Positions 19,883 through 29,734 of a stretch of 64,000 nt of DNA are shown here, piece by piece (the first letter of the stretch is position 1; each line of letters opens with the position of its first letter). The DNA is taken from contig CAVPQU010000011.1 of the NCBI GenBank assembly GCA_963707665.1, forward strand, positions 1 to 64,000, in the 5' to 3' direction. This stretch comes from DATJCV01 sp963707665. GTDB taxonomy: Bacteria > Pseudomonadota > Gammaproteobacteria > Burkholderiales > Burkholderiaceae_D. The notes under the pieces are model-generated. The model saw only the letters and a program-made list of their open reading frames with translations, searched no databases and was not told the origin of the DNA. The position numbers and the translations under genes were made by a program.

Positions 19883-21152
19883 ATGTCATCCGTCACTCTG
19901 CCGATTTCCTCAGGACCCGCTGCACGCCGTCAAAGCCGCCGCGTCAGCGTTCGCTATCGCAGGCAGGAGGTGTGGGTGGGCGGCGCAGCACCGGTGGTGA
20001 TCCAGTCGATGACCAATACCGATACTGCGGATGTCGTAGCGACCGCGATCCAGGTCAAGGAGCTGGCTCGCGCCGGCTCCGAACTGGTGCGCATTACCGT
20101 CAATAATGCCGAGTCGGCGGCAGCCGTGCCCGCCATTCGGGATCATCTCGACCGCATGGGAATCGATGTGCCTCTGGTCGGCGATTTCCATTACAACGGC
20201 CATACGCTGCTGCGGGATTTTCCGGAGTGCGCACAGGCCTTGTCGAAATACCGGATCAATCCGGGAAATGTCGGCCATGGCGCCAAGCGTGACAGCCAGT
20301 TCGCGCAAATGATCGCGGTTGCGTGCAAGTATGACAAACCAGTGCGCATTGGCGTCAATTGGGGCAGTCTTGACCAGGCCTTGCTGGCGCGCACGATGGA
20401 TGAAAATGCGCGGCGCGCGCAACCATGGGATGCGCAGGCAGTGATGTATGAGGCGCTGATCACGTCGGCCATCGAGAATGCGCGGCGCGCCGAAGAACTG
20501 GGCTTGCCGGGTGATCGCATCATCTTGTCGTGCAAGGTGTCTGGCGTGCAGGACCTGATTGCGGTGTATCGCGAGTTGGCGCGACGTTGCGACTATCCGC
20601 TACACCTCGGGCTGACCGAGGCCGGCATGGGCAGCAAGGGCATTGTTGCTTCCACCGCGGCGTTGTCGGTCTTGCTGCAGGAAGGCATCGGTGACACGAT
20701 CCGGATCTCGCTGACGCCGGAGCCGGGCGGTGACCGTACCAAGGAAGTGGTGGTCGGCCCAGGAAATCCTGCAAACCCTGGGACTGCGGAAATTTACGCC
20801 GATGGTGATCGCCTGTCCTGGTTGCGGGCGCACTACCTCCACTGTCTTTCAGGAGTTGGCGGACAAAATCCAGACTTATTTACGCGAACAGATGCCGGTC
20901 TGGAAGGAGCAATATCCAGGTGTGGAAAACATGAATGTGGCGGTCATGGGCTGTATCGTCAACGGCCCGGGCGAATCAAAGCATGCCAATATTGGCATTA
21001 GTTTGCCAGGTACCGGCGAATCACCGGCAGCGCCAGTATTTGTCGACGGCGAAAAGAAACTAACGTTGCGCGGCGAACATATCGCTGAGGAATTCCAGGA
21101 TATCGTTCTGGCCTACGTTAAATCCCATTACGGCAAAAGCCTGGCCGCCTGA
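19883..21152 (+). CDS. ispG: (E)-4-hydroxy-3-methylbut-2-enyl-diphosphate synthase, one frameshift
   Basis: The [4Fe-4S] enzyme of the MEP isoprenoid pathway. It has WVGGAAPVVIQSMTNTDTAD, NPGNVGHGAKRDSQFAQM, IRIGVNWGSLDQALL and, after the break, the cluster cysteines in ACPGCGRTTS and MGCIVNGPGESKHANIGIS. One extra g near 20757 breaks the frame; removing it restores VVVAQEILQTLGLRKF. About 422 residues, of the long betaproteobacterial kind. The pathway has no bypass here, so a real knockout would be lethal and a sequence error is likelier. Confidence 0.95.
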
Positions 21153-21208
21153 GCCCTTCCTCTTTCGGCGCAAGAATCGAAATGCGCCTCATCAACTCTC
21201 TGAAAATG

Positions 21209-22552
21209 ATGTCGGAAAGTAAAAAAGCAGAAAAAATCGTCGGCGTGAAAGGGATGAACGACATCCTGCCGGCAGACGCGCCCCTGTGGGAGCTGTTCGA
21301 GAATACCGTGCAGACGATCTTGAAGAGCTATGGCTTCCAGCAGATTCGTACCCCGATCCTGGAATCCACCGCCTTGTTCGCGCGCGGTCTGGGTGCGGTG
21401 ACCGATATCGTCGAAAAGGAAATGTATTCGTTTACCGATTCGATGAACGGCGATCAGCTTACCTTGCGCCCGGAAAGCACCGCCTCCGTCGTGCGTGCCG
21501 TGCTTGAGCACAATCTGACCTATGACGGCCCGAAACGGCTCTGGTATGCGGGCCCGATGTTTCGCCACGAACGGCCGCAGCGCGGCCGCTACCGGCAATT
21601 CCACCAGGTCGGCGCGGAAGCGCTCGGCTTCGGCGGCCCGGACATCGACGCGGAACTGATCATGCTATGCCAGCGCTTGTGGGATGACCTCGGACTGCAG
21701 GATATCCGGCTCGAATTGAATTCGATCGGTGACGCTGCCGACCGCAATCGGCACCGGGCGGACTTGATCGCGTATTTCGAGCAGCACGGCGATCTGCTGG
21801 ATGCCGATGCCAAGCGGCGCTTGCATGCCAATCCGCTGCGCATCCTCGATAGCAAGAATCCGGCGATGCAGGACATGATCAATGCGGCGCCGCGCTTGCT
21901 GGATTATCTGGATGCCGAATCGAAGGCGCATTTCGAAGGGGTGCAGAAAATCCTGCGACACAACAATATCCCGTTCACGATCAATCCGCGCCTGGTGCGC
22001 GGCATGGATTACTACAACCGAACGGTATTCGAATGGGTCACCGATCAACTGGGAGCGCAGGGCACAGTCTGCGGCGGCGGTCGCTATGACCCGCTGGTCG
22101 AGATGTTCGGCGGCAAGCCGACGCCGGCCTGCGGCTTTGCCATGGGCGTGGAGCGCTTGCTAGAGTTGATGCGCGCTAGCGGCGAACCGCTGGCACCCAA
22201 TCAGTGCGATGTCTATCTGGTGCACCAGGGCGAGGCGGGGCAATTGCAGGCGTTCGTGCTGGGCGAGCGATTGCGTGATGCCGGCCTGGATGTTGTGCTA
22301 CATTGCGCGGCGGCTAACGCCAGCGGCAGCCTCAAGTCGCAGATGAAACGGGCGAACGCCAGTGGCGCGGCCTACGCCATCATTGTCGGTGACGATGAAA
22401 TCGCCGCCGGCACCGCCGCCATCAAGGCCTTGCGTGACAGCGATGGCGACGGCCAGCAAGTCGCAGTCGCGTTCGATGCGGTGGCTGACTATCTGGTCGA
22501 TCAAATAGTCGGTGACACGCACGGCCACGATCACATTCACTATCATCCCTAA
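21209..22552 (+). CDS. hisS: Histidyl-tRNA synthetase
   Basis: Charges tRNA-His. Class II motifs are present: KGMNDILPADAPLWE at the start, GPMFRHERPQRGRYRQFHQ (motif 2), the histidine loops LVRGMDYYNRTVFEW and GGGRYDPLVEMFGG, and GFAMGVERLLELM (motif 3). The start is taken at MSESKKAEKIVGVKG; the frame extends 9 codons upstream. It ends in a His-rich tail (HGHDHIHYHP). 447 residues. It follows ispG and precedes yfgM in the usual order. Confidence 0.97.
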   Translation: MSESKKAEKIVGVKGMNDILPADAPLWELFENTVQTILKSYGFQQIRTPILESTALFARGLGAVTDIVEKEMYSFTDSMNGDQLTLRPESTASVVRAVLEHNLTYDGPKRLWYAGPMFRHERPQRGRYRQFHQVGAEALGFGGPDIDAELIMLCQRLWDDLGLQDIRLELNSIGDAADRNRHRADLIAYFEQHGDLLDADAKRRLHANPLRILDSKNPAMQDMINAAPRLLDYLDAESKAHFEGVQKILRHNNIPFTINPRLVRGMDYYNRTVFEWVTDQLGAQGTVCGGGRYDPLVEMFGGKPTPACGFAMGVERLLELMRASGEPLAPNQCDVYLVHQGEAGQLQAFVLGERLRDAGLDVVLHCAAANASGSLKSQMKRANASGAAYAIIVGDDEIAAGTAAIKALRDSDGDGQQVAVAFDAVADYLVDQIVGDTHGHDHIHYHP

Positions 22553-22563
22553 ATTTATCCGCC

Positions 22564-23214
22564 ATGGCATACGATCTCGAAGAACAGGAACAACTCGCAA
22601 CCCTCAAGGCGTGGTGGAACCAGTACGGCAATCTGCTGACGTGGCTGCTGATTATCGTGCTCGGAAGTTACGCTGCATGGTCCGGGTGGAACTGGTACCA
22701 GGCAAACCAGTCAGGGCAGGCCGCGCAACTCTATGAAGAACTGCAAAAGGCAGTCGGGGCCAAGGACAACGCCAGGGTCCAGCGCGCTGCCAGCGACATG
22801 GAAGATAAATACGGCAGTACGGCGTATGCGCAGATGGCGGCGCTGACGGCGGCCAAGGTGGCGTTTGATGCGAACGACCTGAAAACCGCCAGTGCCCAAT
22901 TGCAATGGGCGGCTGACAAGGCGCGCGACGAAGAATACAGGGCGCTGGCGAGAATCCGGCTGGCCGCAATCTACCTGGATGAAAAAGCCTATGACGAAGC
23001 AATGAAAGTTCTGTCTGGGACGTTCCCACCAGCGTTTGACGGCGAGGTTGCCGACCGCAAGGGCGATATCCTTGCTGCGCAAAACAAGCTGGAAGAGGCG
23101 CGTGCCGCTTATCAGCTGGCACTGGAAAAAATGGATGCCAAGAACCCAGGGCGGCAATTGGTGCAGTTGAAGCTGGATGCGATCGGTGGAGCGCCGGCGC
23201 AGAGCGCTGGTTAA
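22564..23214 (+). CDS. YfgM-like inner-membrane TPR protein (UPF0070)
   Basis: A 216-residue protein with short cytoplasmic N-terminus (MAYDLEEQEQLATLKAWWNQ), one membrane helix (LLTWLLIIVLGSYAAWSGW) and a periplasmic helical repeat domain (ARIRLAAIYLDEKAYDEAM). YfgM binds the Sec translocon and periplasmic chaperones and belongs beside bamB. The start is 11 bases after the hisS stop. Confidence 0.9.
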   Translation: MAYDLEEQEQLATLKAWWNQYGNLLTWLLIIVLGSYAAWSGWNWYQANQSGQAAQLYEELQKAVGAKDNARVQRAASDMEDKYGSTAYAQMAALTAAKVAFDANDLKTASAQLQWAADKARDEEYRALARIRLAAIYLDEKAYDEAMKVLSGTFPPAFDGEVADRKGDILAAQNKLEEARAAYQLALEKMDAKNPGRQLVQLKLDAIGGAPAQSAG

Positions 23215-23253
23215 CCGTCAGATCAGACAGAATAAAAGGCATAAGGGGAAAAA

Positions 23254-24411
23254 ATGCATATTGCAGCCAAGCTCGTGGTAGCGGGAGCGCTAGTCTTATT
23301 GAGCGGATGTTCGACGTTGTCATCGCTGAATCCGTTTGCGCGCAAGGCGCCGCCGCTGAATCCACCAGCCGCTCTAGTGGATTTCAAGCCGTCGCTGGCG
23401 CTCGGCACCGCATGGTCCGTTTCGATCGGGAGCGCCGGTCCTTATTTGTTTTCGCCGGCGGCAGCTAACCATAGCGTGTTCGCCGCCGCGGCCGACGGCT
23501 CCCTGATACGGATCGATGCTGCCAGCGGTGGCACCCTGTGGCGTATCAATGCCGGCAGTCGGCTGACGGCGGGCGTTGGCACGGATGGCAATACCGTCGC
23601 CGTCGCGGCGGAAAAGGGCGTGCTGCTGGTTTTCGACGGCGATGGCAAGCTACGCTGGAAGGCGCAGGCCAGCAGTGAAATTCTATCGGCGCCCGCAGTC
23701 GGCCAGGGACTGGTGATCGTGCGCAGCCTGGATAACCACATCGTTGCTTATGATGCCAATAGCGGTGCCCGTCGTTGGGCCGTGCAGCGCGCAATGCCGC
23801 CGCTGACACTGCGCACCGCGCCCGGGATGGTGATCAGCGGCGAGACTGCGTTCGTGGCCTTGCCTGGCGGCAGATTATCGGCATTGGCGCTTGGTAATGG
23901 CGGCCCGCGTTGGGAGGTTGCAGTCGGCGATCCGCGCGGTACCACTGAGTTGGAGCGTATCGCTGATACTTCGGGCAGTCCGGTGCTAGCGGAGCACGAG
24001 GTGTGCGCGGTGGCGTACCAGGGGAGCATCGGCTGTTTTGATGCCAGCACCGGAACAGCGCGCTGGATCAAGCAATTTTCCAGTTATGTTGGGGTTGCGG
24101 TCGATCAGCGCTTGGTCTTTGCAGCGGATGAACGCGGTGCCGTTACGGCATTCTCACGTCAGAGCGGAGCTAGCGCCTGGCGCAATGACAAGCTGGCTTT
24201 CCGCCGGCTGTCGACGCCGGCTGCGTTCGGGCGTGCCGTTGCAGTTGGCGACTATCAGGGTTATATCCACTTCCTGTCACGTGAGGACGGCGCGCTGATT
24301 GGCCGCGTCGGTACTGATGGCAGCCCGATTCTGACCGGGCCGGTCGACGCTGGCGGTAAGCTGGTTTTCCAGACCCAGGCCGGAACCGTGGTTGCCTTGA
24401 CCACTGAATAG
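23254..24411 (+). CDS. bamB: Outer-membrane assembly lipoprotein BamB
   Basis: An eight-bladed beta-propeller lipoprotein that helps BamA fold outer-membrane proteins. Lipobox LLSGC puts the lipidated Cys at residue 19. Propeller repeats appear as DAASGGTLWRI, DGDGKLRWKA, DANSGARRWAV, STGTARWIKQF, and the end HFLSREDGALIGRVGTDGSP. 385 residues, standard. The gene is followed 6 bases later by der, the common order. Confidence 0.95.
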   Translation: MHIAAKLVVAGALVLLSGCSTLSSLNPFARKAPPLNPPAALVDFKPSLALGTAWSVSIGSAGPYLFSPAAANHSVFAAAADGSLIRIDAASGGTLWRINAGSRLTAGVGTDGNTVAVAAEKGVLLVFDGDGKLRWKAQASSEILSAPAVGQGLVIVRSLDNHIVAYDANSGARRWAVQRAMPPLTLRTAPGMVISGETAFVALPGGRLSALALGNGGPRWEVAVGDPRGTTELERIADTSGSPVLAEHEVCAVAYQGSIGCFDASTGTARWIKQFSSYVGVAVDQRLVFAADERGAVTAFSRQSGASAWRNDKLAFRRLSTPAAFGRAVAVGDYQGYIHFLSREDGALIGRVGTDGSPILTGPVDAGGKLVFQTQAGTVVALTTE

Positions 24412-24417
24412 AATAAT

Positions 24418-25768
24418 TTGATGAAACCGGTTATTGCCCTTGTAGGTCGTCCCAACGTTGGTAAATCGACGCTGTTCAATCGCCTGACCCGTTCGCGTGA
24501 CGCCCTGGTGGCAGACCTGCCTGGTTTGACCCGTGATCGCCACTACGGTCATGGACGGATTGGCGAGCGACCGTTCCTGGTGATCGACACCGGCGGTTTC
24601 GAGCCGGTCGCGAAAGAGGGCATTCTGCATGAGATGGCCAAGCAGACCAGACAGGCTGTGGCGGAAGCAGACGTTGTGGTTTTTATCGTCGATGGCCGCC
24701 AGGGCTTGACGCCGCATGACAAGACCATCACCGATTTTTTGCGCAAGGCCGGACGTCCGGTCATGTTGGTCGTCAACAAATCGGAGGGAATGAAATATAC
24801 GACGGTGGCGGCTGATTTTTACGAATTGGGACTGGGCGACCCCTATGTAATTTCCGCTGCGCATGGCGATGGCGTCATGGATTTGGTGGACGAAGCGCTG
24901 GATCTGGCGCTGACGGGTGCGCAAGACCGTTGTTGACGAGCCTGTTTCGGCAGCGGAACAGGGCGTCAAAATCGCCATCGTTGGTCGTCCAAACGTGGGT
25001 AAATCGACGCTGGTCAATACGCTGCTTGGCGAAGAGCGGGTGATCGCCTTTGATATGCCGGGAACCACGCGGGATTCCATCGAAATTTCGTTCGAGCGCG
25101 GCGGCCGGCAATATACGCTGATCGACACCGCCGGTATCCGCCGTCGCGGCAAGGTTTTCGAGGCTATCGAAAAATTTTCCGTGGTGAAGACGCTGCAATC
25201 CATCTCGGAAGCCAATGTCGTGATCTTGTTGCTTGATGCCCAGCAAGATATTTCCGAACAGGATGCGCATATCGCCGGCTTTATTCTGGAAACCGGCAGG
25301 GCGCTGGTGGTGGCGGTGAACAAGTGGGATGGATTGACCAGTGTCGAGCGTGACGAGATCAAGATCGACCTGGAACGCAAGCTCGATTTCTTGGGTTTCG
25401 CCAAATTCCATTTTATTTCCGCGCTGAAAGGAACCGGTGTCGGCCCGCTGATGAAATCCGTGGATGCTGCCTATGCCGCCGCCATGGCTGACCTGACGAC
25501 TCCCAAGCTGACCAGGGCGTTGATCGAGGCAGTAGAGCGGCAGGAGCCACGGCGCAAGGGATCGATTCGGCCCAAGCTGCGTTACGCGCATCAGGGCGGC
25601 AAAAACCCGCCGATTGTGGTGATCCATGGCAATGCACTGGAAGCAATAGACGAGAATTACAAACGCTATCTGGAAAAACATTTCCGGGATGTTTTTTCTC
25701 TGGTCGGCACGCCGATGCGTATCGAGTTACGAACCGGGAAAAACCCCTACGCGCGGCCGCCGAAATAG
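24418..25768 (+). CDS. der: Ribosome-assembly GTPase Der (EngA), one frameshift
   Basis: Has two GTPase domains in tandem, each with its own P-loop (GRPNVGKSTLFN near residue 9; GRPNVGKSTLVN near 185), DTGGF and DTAGI switch motifs, NKSE and NKWD guanine motifs, then the KH-like domain ending IELRTGKNPYARPPK. It is required for 50S subunit maturation. An extra c at 24922 (gcgCaag) breaks the frame between the domains; without it the link reads LALTGARKTVVDEP. About 449 residues. It is essential in other bacteria, so the break is probably an error. Confidence 0.96.
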
Positions 25769-25887
25769 CCCGCTGTTCGCGGCCAATCCCGAAATGGATT
25801 AAAGTCGTGAGATACACTCCTTGCGAGGGACTTGAAATTTCATGGGTCGCCTCCAATTCCTGAATACAACAACACAATGGAGCTGCC

Positions 25888-26124
25888 ATGAGCAACAAAG
25901 GGCAATTGTTACAAGACCCCTTCCTAAACGCCTTACGAAAAGAACACGTTCCGGTTTCAATCTATCTCGTGAACGGAATCAAACTTCAGGGCCATATCGA
26001 ATCCTTCGACCAATATGTCGTCCTGTTGCGAAATACGGTGACGCAGATGGTTTACAAACATGCCATTTCAACCGTTGTGCCGGCGCGCGCCGTCAATCTG
26101 AACGTTGAAGCCGAGTCCGAGTGA
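25888..26124 (+). CDS. hfq: RNA chaperone Hfq
   Basis: A 78-residue Sm-like protein that forms hexamers and pairs small RNAs with mRNAs. Marks are LLQDPFLNALRKEHVPVSIY, GHIESFDQYVVLLRN and YKHAISTVVPAR (the Sm2 motif). The acidic tail is short (NVEAESE). ATG at 25888 has GGAG nearby. It leads the conserved run hfq-hflX-hflK-hflC. Confidence 0.98.
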   Translation: MSNKGQLLQDPFLNALRKEHVPVSIYLVNGIKLQGHIESFDQYVVLLRNTVTQMVYKHAISTVVPARAVNLNVEAESE

Positions 26125-26161
26125 TGGCGGCCAGAACCTCGTCTTGACAGCCGTCGGCAGC

Positions 26162-27280
26162 ATGCGCGCAGCCTTGGTCGGCATTGATTTCGGCAACACC
26201 GATTTCAGGGCCACCCTGGACGAGTTGGCCTTACTGGCCAAATCCGCTGGCGCGACGCCCATTGTCACCGTGTCCGGCAAGCGGACGACCCCGGATACCG
26301 CATTGTTTGTCGGTTCCGGCAAGGCTCAGGAAATTGCGCAACTGGTGGTCGAGCATCAACTCGATATCGTGATTTTCAATCATGCGCTGACGCCGGCACA
26401 GCAGCGCAACTTGGAAGGCGTCATACAGATCCGGGTAGTGGATCGCACCAGCCTGATTCTGGACATTTTCGCCCAACGGGCGAAAAGCCATGAGGGCAAA
26501 ATTCAGGTTGAGCTGGCGCAACTGCAGCATCTGGCGACCCGCCTGATTCGCGGCTGGACGCACCTGGAGCGGCAAAAGGGTGGCATCGGTTTGCGTGGTC
26601 CTGGTGAAACGCAGCTGGAAACAGATCGGCGGTTGCTGGGAATTCGAGTCAAGGCGCTGCGTTCCCGGCTGGATAAATTGCGCCGCCAACATGCAACCCA
26701 GCGCCGGGCGCGCGAGCGCAACGCCACCTTTTCCCTCTCGCTGGTTGGGTACACCAACGCCGGGAAATCGACCCTGTTTAATGCGCTCACCAAAAGCGGA
26801 GTGTATGCCGCCGACCAGTTATTTGCGACGCTGGATACCACCTCGCGGCGCATCTACCTGGGTGAAGCCGGTAATGTGGTGGTGTCGGATACCGTCGGAT
26901 TTATACGGGAACTGCCGCACCAGTTGGTGGCAGCGTTTGGCGCCACGCTGGCCGAAACCGCGCACGCCGATCTGCTGCTGCACGTGGTGGATGCCGCCAG
27001 CCCGGCCAGGCTGGAGCAAGTGGCGCAGGTCAACGCGGTCTTGAAGGAAATCGGCGCCGATCAGGTGCCGCAAATCCTTGTATGGAACAAGATTGATGCG
27101 ACTGACCTGGCGCCGGCGGCCGAGCGTGATGAGTATGATAAAATCCGGCGTATTTTTATCAGCGCTCAAACAGGGGCCGGTTTGGATTTGCTGCGTCAGG
27201 CCATTACGGAATTCGTACAGATGACCGCTGCAGCGCATATCGATAAAGTACAGGTTGCGACGATAGCTGCTGAAATTTGA
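26162..27280 (+). CDS. hflX: Ribosome-rescue GTPase HflX
   Basis: Splits stalled or heat-damaged 70S ribosomes. It has the N-terminal HflX domain (GSGKAQEIAQLVVEHQLDIV, FNHALTPAQQRNLE, RLIRGWTHLERQKGGIGLRG, GETQLETDRR) and a GTPase domain (GYTNAGKSTLFNALT, DTVGFIRELPHQL, NKID). The start is uncertain: the frame is open back to a TTG at 26105 overlapping hfq, while MRAALVGIDFG at 26162 is the first ATG in frame. The out-of-frame ATG at the hfq stop leads to an early stop. 372 residues from 26162. Confidence 0.93.
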   Translation: MRAALVGIDFGNTDFRATLDELALLAKSAGATPIVTVSGKRTTPDTALFVGSGKAQEIAQLVVEHQLDIVIFNHALTPAQQRNLEGVIQIRVVDRTSLILDIFAQRAKSHEGKIQVELAQLQHLATRLIRGWTHLERQKGGIGLRGPGETQLETDRRLLGIRVKALRSRLDKLRRQHATQRRARERNATFSLSLVGYTNAGKSTLFNALTKSGVYAADQLFATLDTTSRRIYLGEAGNVVVSDTVGFIRELPHQLVAAFGATLAETAHADLLLHVVDAASPARLEQVAQVNAVLKEIGADQVPQILVWNKIDATDLAPAAERDEYDKIRRIFISAQTGAGLDLLRQAITEFVQMTAAAHIDKVQVATIAAEI

Positions 27281-27334
27281 ACGATGTTAGCGGGCATTCC
27301 AACCCATAATTTTAAGAAGCCGGATCCTCATAGA

Positions 27335-28630
27335 ATGCTTGTTTCCTTTTTAAAAAAACGCGGCTTGAGATTTTCGTTGAACGATCCACGCTGGGGGCGC
27401 GATTCCCAGGGTGGCAATCAGCAAAATCAGCAGCAGGATGGCAGAAAGCCGAACGACGGCCCGCCCGATCTCGATCAATTATGGCGCGACTTCAATCAGC
27501 GTCTGAATCGCCTGTTCGGTAACCGCAAGGGTGGTGGCGATTCCGGTGGCGGCGGATTTACCCCGGACATGAAAGGCACTGGAATCGGTGCGGGCGTGAT
27601 CGCGGTCATTGCGCTGTTTTTGTGGCTTGCCAGCGGTTTTTTCATTGTGCAGGAAGGACAGACCGGTGTGGTTCTGACGTTCGGCAAATACAGTCATATG
27701 TCGCTGCCAGGCTTCAACTGGCGCTGGCCGTATCCGATCCAAAGCCAGGAAACCGTCAATCTTTCCCAGGTGCGCACGGTGGAGGTCGGCTATCGTTCAA
27801 ATACCAAGAACAAGCAGCTGCAAGAAGCCTTGATGCTGACTGAGGACGAAAACATCATTGATATCCAGTTTGCCGTGCAATATACGCTGAAAAGCGCGCC
27901 GGACTGGCTTTTCAATAACCGCGACCCCGAACCGACGGTACGTGAGGTTGCCGAAACCTCGATTCGGGAAATCGTCGGCAAAAGCAAGATGGATTTTGTG
28001 TTGTACGAAGGGCGCGAGAAGGTGGCGCTCGATACAAGTCAATTAATGCAGCGCATCCTCGACCTCTACAAGACCGGCGTCCAGATCACCAACGTGACGA
28101 TGCAAGGGGTACAGCCACCCGAGCAGGTGCAGGCGGCGTTTGACGATGCGGTCAAGGCCGGACAGGACCGTGAACGGCAGAAAAATGAGGGGCAGGCGTA
28201 CGCGAATGACGTTATCCCGAAAGCCCGCGGTGCAGCGTCGCGGCTGATGCAGGAATCGGAAGCGTATCGGGCTCGAGTGGTGGCAACGGCCGACGGCGAT
28301 GCTTCGCGCTTCAAGCAGGTCTTGACCGAATATCAAAAGGCGCCGGCCGTTACCCGTGACCGCATGTACCTTGAAACCATGCAGCAAATATTTGCGAATG
28401 CCACCAAAGTCATGATCGATGCCAAGGGCGGCAATAACCTGCTTTACCTGCCACTCGACAAGCTGATCGCGCAGGCTGCGGCTACCGACGTGGCGGGCAG
28501 CAAAGCCTCCAGCCTGACACCGTCAGTACCGATGGCTCAGGATGGCAAGCGTGACGCCGATGTGCCGTCGACGATCGACAGCCAGCGCGATGTTCGTGCC
28601 CGGGATTCGCGTCAACGGGAGGGCCGATAA
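27335..28630 (+). CDS. hflK: FtsH modulator HflK
   Basis: A stomatin/prohibitin-family membrane protein that forms the HflKC cage around the FtsH protease. N-terminus MLVSFLKKRGLRFSLNDPRW, then a Gln/Gly-rich stretch, one helix (GIGAGVIAVIALFLWLASGF) and the band-7 domain (FIVQEGQTGVVLTFGKY, VQITNVTMQGVQPPEQVQAA). The start at 27335 is preferred over an ATG at 27284. The stop TAA overlaps the hflC ATG (TAATG). 431 residues. Confidence 0.95.
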   Translation: MLVSFLKKRGLRFSLNDPRWGRDSQGGNQQNQQQDGRKPNDGPPDLDQLWRDFNQRLNRLFGNRKGGGDSGGGGFTPDMKGTGIGAGVIAVIALFLWLASGFFIVQEGQTGVVLTFGKYSHMSLPGFNWRWPYPIQSQETVNLSQVRTVEVGYRSNTKNKQLQEALMLTEDENIIDIQFAVQYTLKSAPDWLFNNRDPEPTVREVAETSIREIVGKSKMDFVLYEGREKVALDTSQLMQRILDLYKTGVQITNVTMQGVQPPEQVQAAFDDAVKAGQDRERQKNEGQAYANDVIPKARGAASRLMQESEAYRARVVATADGDASRFKQVLTEYQKAPAVTRDRMYLETMQQIFANATKVMIDAKGGNNLLYLPLDKLIAQAAATDVAGSKASSLTPSVPMAQDGKRDADVPSTIDSQRDVRARDSRQREGR

Positions 28631-29520
28631 TGAATCGCCTCGTGACCTCCCTTATCCTGGCGCTGATCGCCTTGTTCATTTTGCTGTCTACTGTGTTCGT
28701 GGTCGATCAGCGCCAATACGCCATCGTCTTTGCGCTGGGTGAGGTGAAGCAAGTCATCAATGAGCCGGGATTGCATTTCAAGCTGCCGCCGCCGTTCCAG
28801 AATGTGCTGTTCCTGGACAAGCGAATTTTGACGATCGATGCAGCGGATACCGACCGTTTCATTACCGCGGAAAAGAAGAATATCCTGGTGGATACCTTCG
28901 TCAAATGGCATATCACCGATCCGAGGCTGTATTTCGTCAGTTTCGGCAACGACGAACGGCGTGCGCAAAACCGCATGGCGCAAATCGTCAAGGCGGCGCT
29001 CAACGAGGAAATTACCAAGCGTACGGTGCGTGAAGTGATTTCGGGCGAACGTGGCAAGGTGATGGATGCGATCCGCAAGAAAGTACAGGACGAAGCGAAA
29101 CAAATCGGCGTCGCGATCATCGATGTGCGTTTGAAGCGTGTCGATTATGTCGACCAGATCAATGCCTCGGTTTATGATCGAATGAAATCCGAGCGTGCCC
29201 GGGTTGCCAACGAATTGCGTTCGACCGGTGCTGCCGAGTCGGAACAGATTCGGGCCGATGCCGATCGCCAGCGGGTGGTGATTCTGGCCGATGCCTACCG
29301 GGATGCAGAAAAGATACGCGGTGACGGCGATGCGAAAGCGTCACGCACCTACGCCGAGGCGTTTGGTCAAAACCCCGAGTTTTACAAGTTTTACCAAAGC
29401 CTGGAAGCCTATCGGGCTAGTTTCAAAACGCGCAGCGATTTGCTGGTAGTTGATCCGAACTCCGAATTCTTCAGGTATTTCAAGGCTCCGGGCGGCAGCG
29501 CCGCAGCGCCAAAGAAGTAA
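28630..29520 (+). CDS. hflC: FtsH modulator HflC
   Basis: Partner of HflK in the periplasmic cage on FtsH. One N-terminal helix (LILALIALFILLSTVFVV), then the band-7 domain (QRQYAIVFALGEVKQVINEP, VDTFVKWHITDPRLYFVSFG, VREVISGERGKVMDAI, AIIDVRLKRVDYVDQINASV). 296 residues. Starts on the hflK stop, so translation is coupled. A strong terminator follows at 29555. Confidence 0.96.
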   Translation: MNRLVTSLILALIALFILLSTVFVVDQRQYAIVFALGEVKQVINEPGLHFKLPPPFQNVLFLDKRILTIDAADTDRFITAEKKNILVDTFVKWHITDPRLYFVSFGNDERRAQNRMAQIVKAALNEEITKRTVREVISGERGKVMDAIRKKVQDEAKQIGVAIIDVRLKRVDYVDQINASVYDRMKSERARVANELRSTGAAESEQIRADADRQRVVILADAYRDAEKIRGDGDAKASRTYAEAFGQNPEFYKFYQSLEAYRASFKTRSDLLVVDPNSEFFRYFKAPGGSAAAPKK

Positions 29521-29554
29521 ATGATACGGAAAAAGTGACTTGTTGTTGGAGCTG

Positions 29555-29605
29555 AACGCAGATGCCGCCGGTAATTGGCGGCATCTGCGTTCCTGCGTTT
29601 TTCTT
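29555..29605 (+). terminator. Strong intrinsic terminator after hflC
   Basis: A 15-bp perfect stem, AACGCAGATGCCGCC (29555-29569) with its complement at 29577-29591, loop GGTAATT, followed within a few bases by TTTTTCTTT. It separates the hfq-hflC run from hisZ. Confidence 0.9.
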
Positions 29606-29734
29606 TAATTGCATATTGCACCCGGATTTCTACGCCAATACGGAATGTCCGGATAGGCGGATATGGCCATCCGGCTTGACGTTTTGCTTCATCTCGCCAC
29701 GCCCGATTTGGCAGACTCTTTTAATTTTTATCCT

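Noticed and set aside
25811..25820. ATACACTCC upstream of hfq as an element copy
   Set aside because: It has an inserted CA and no partner block.
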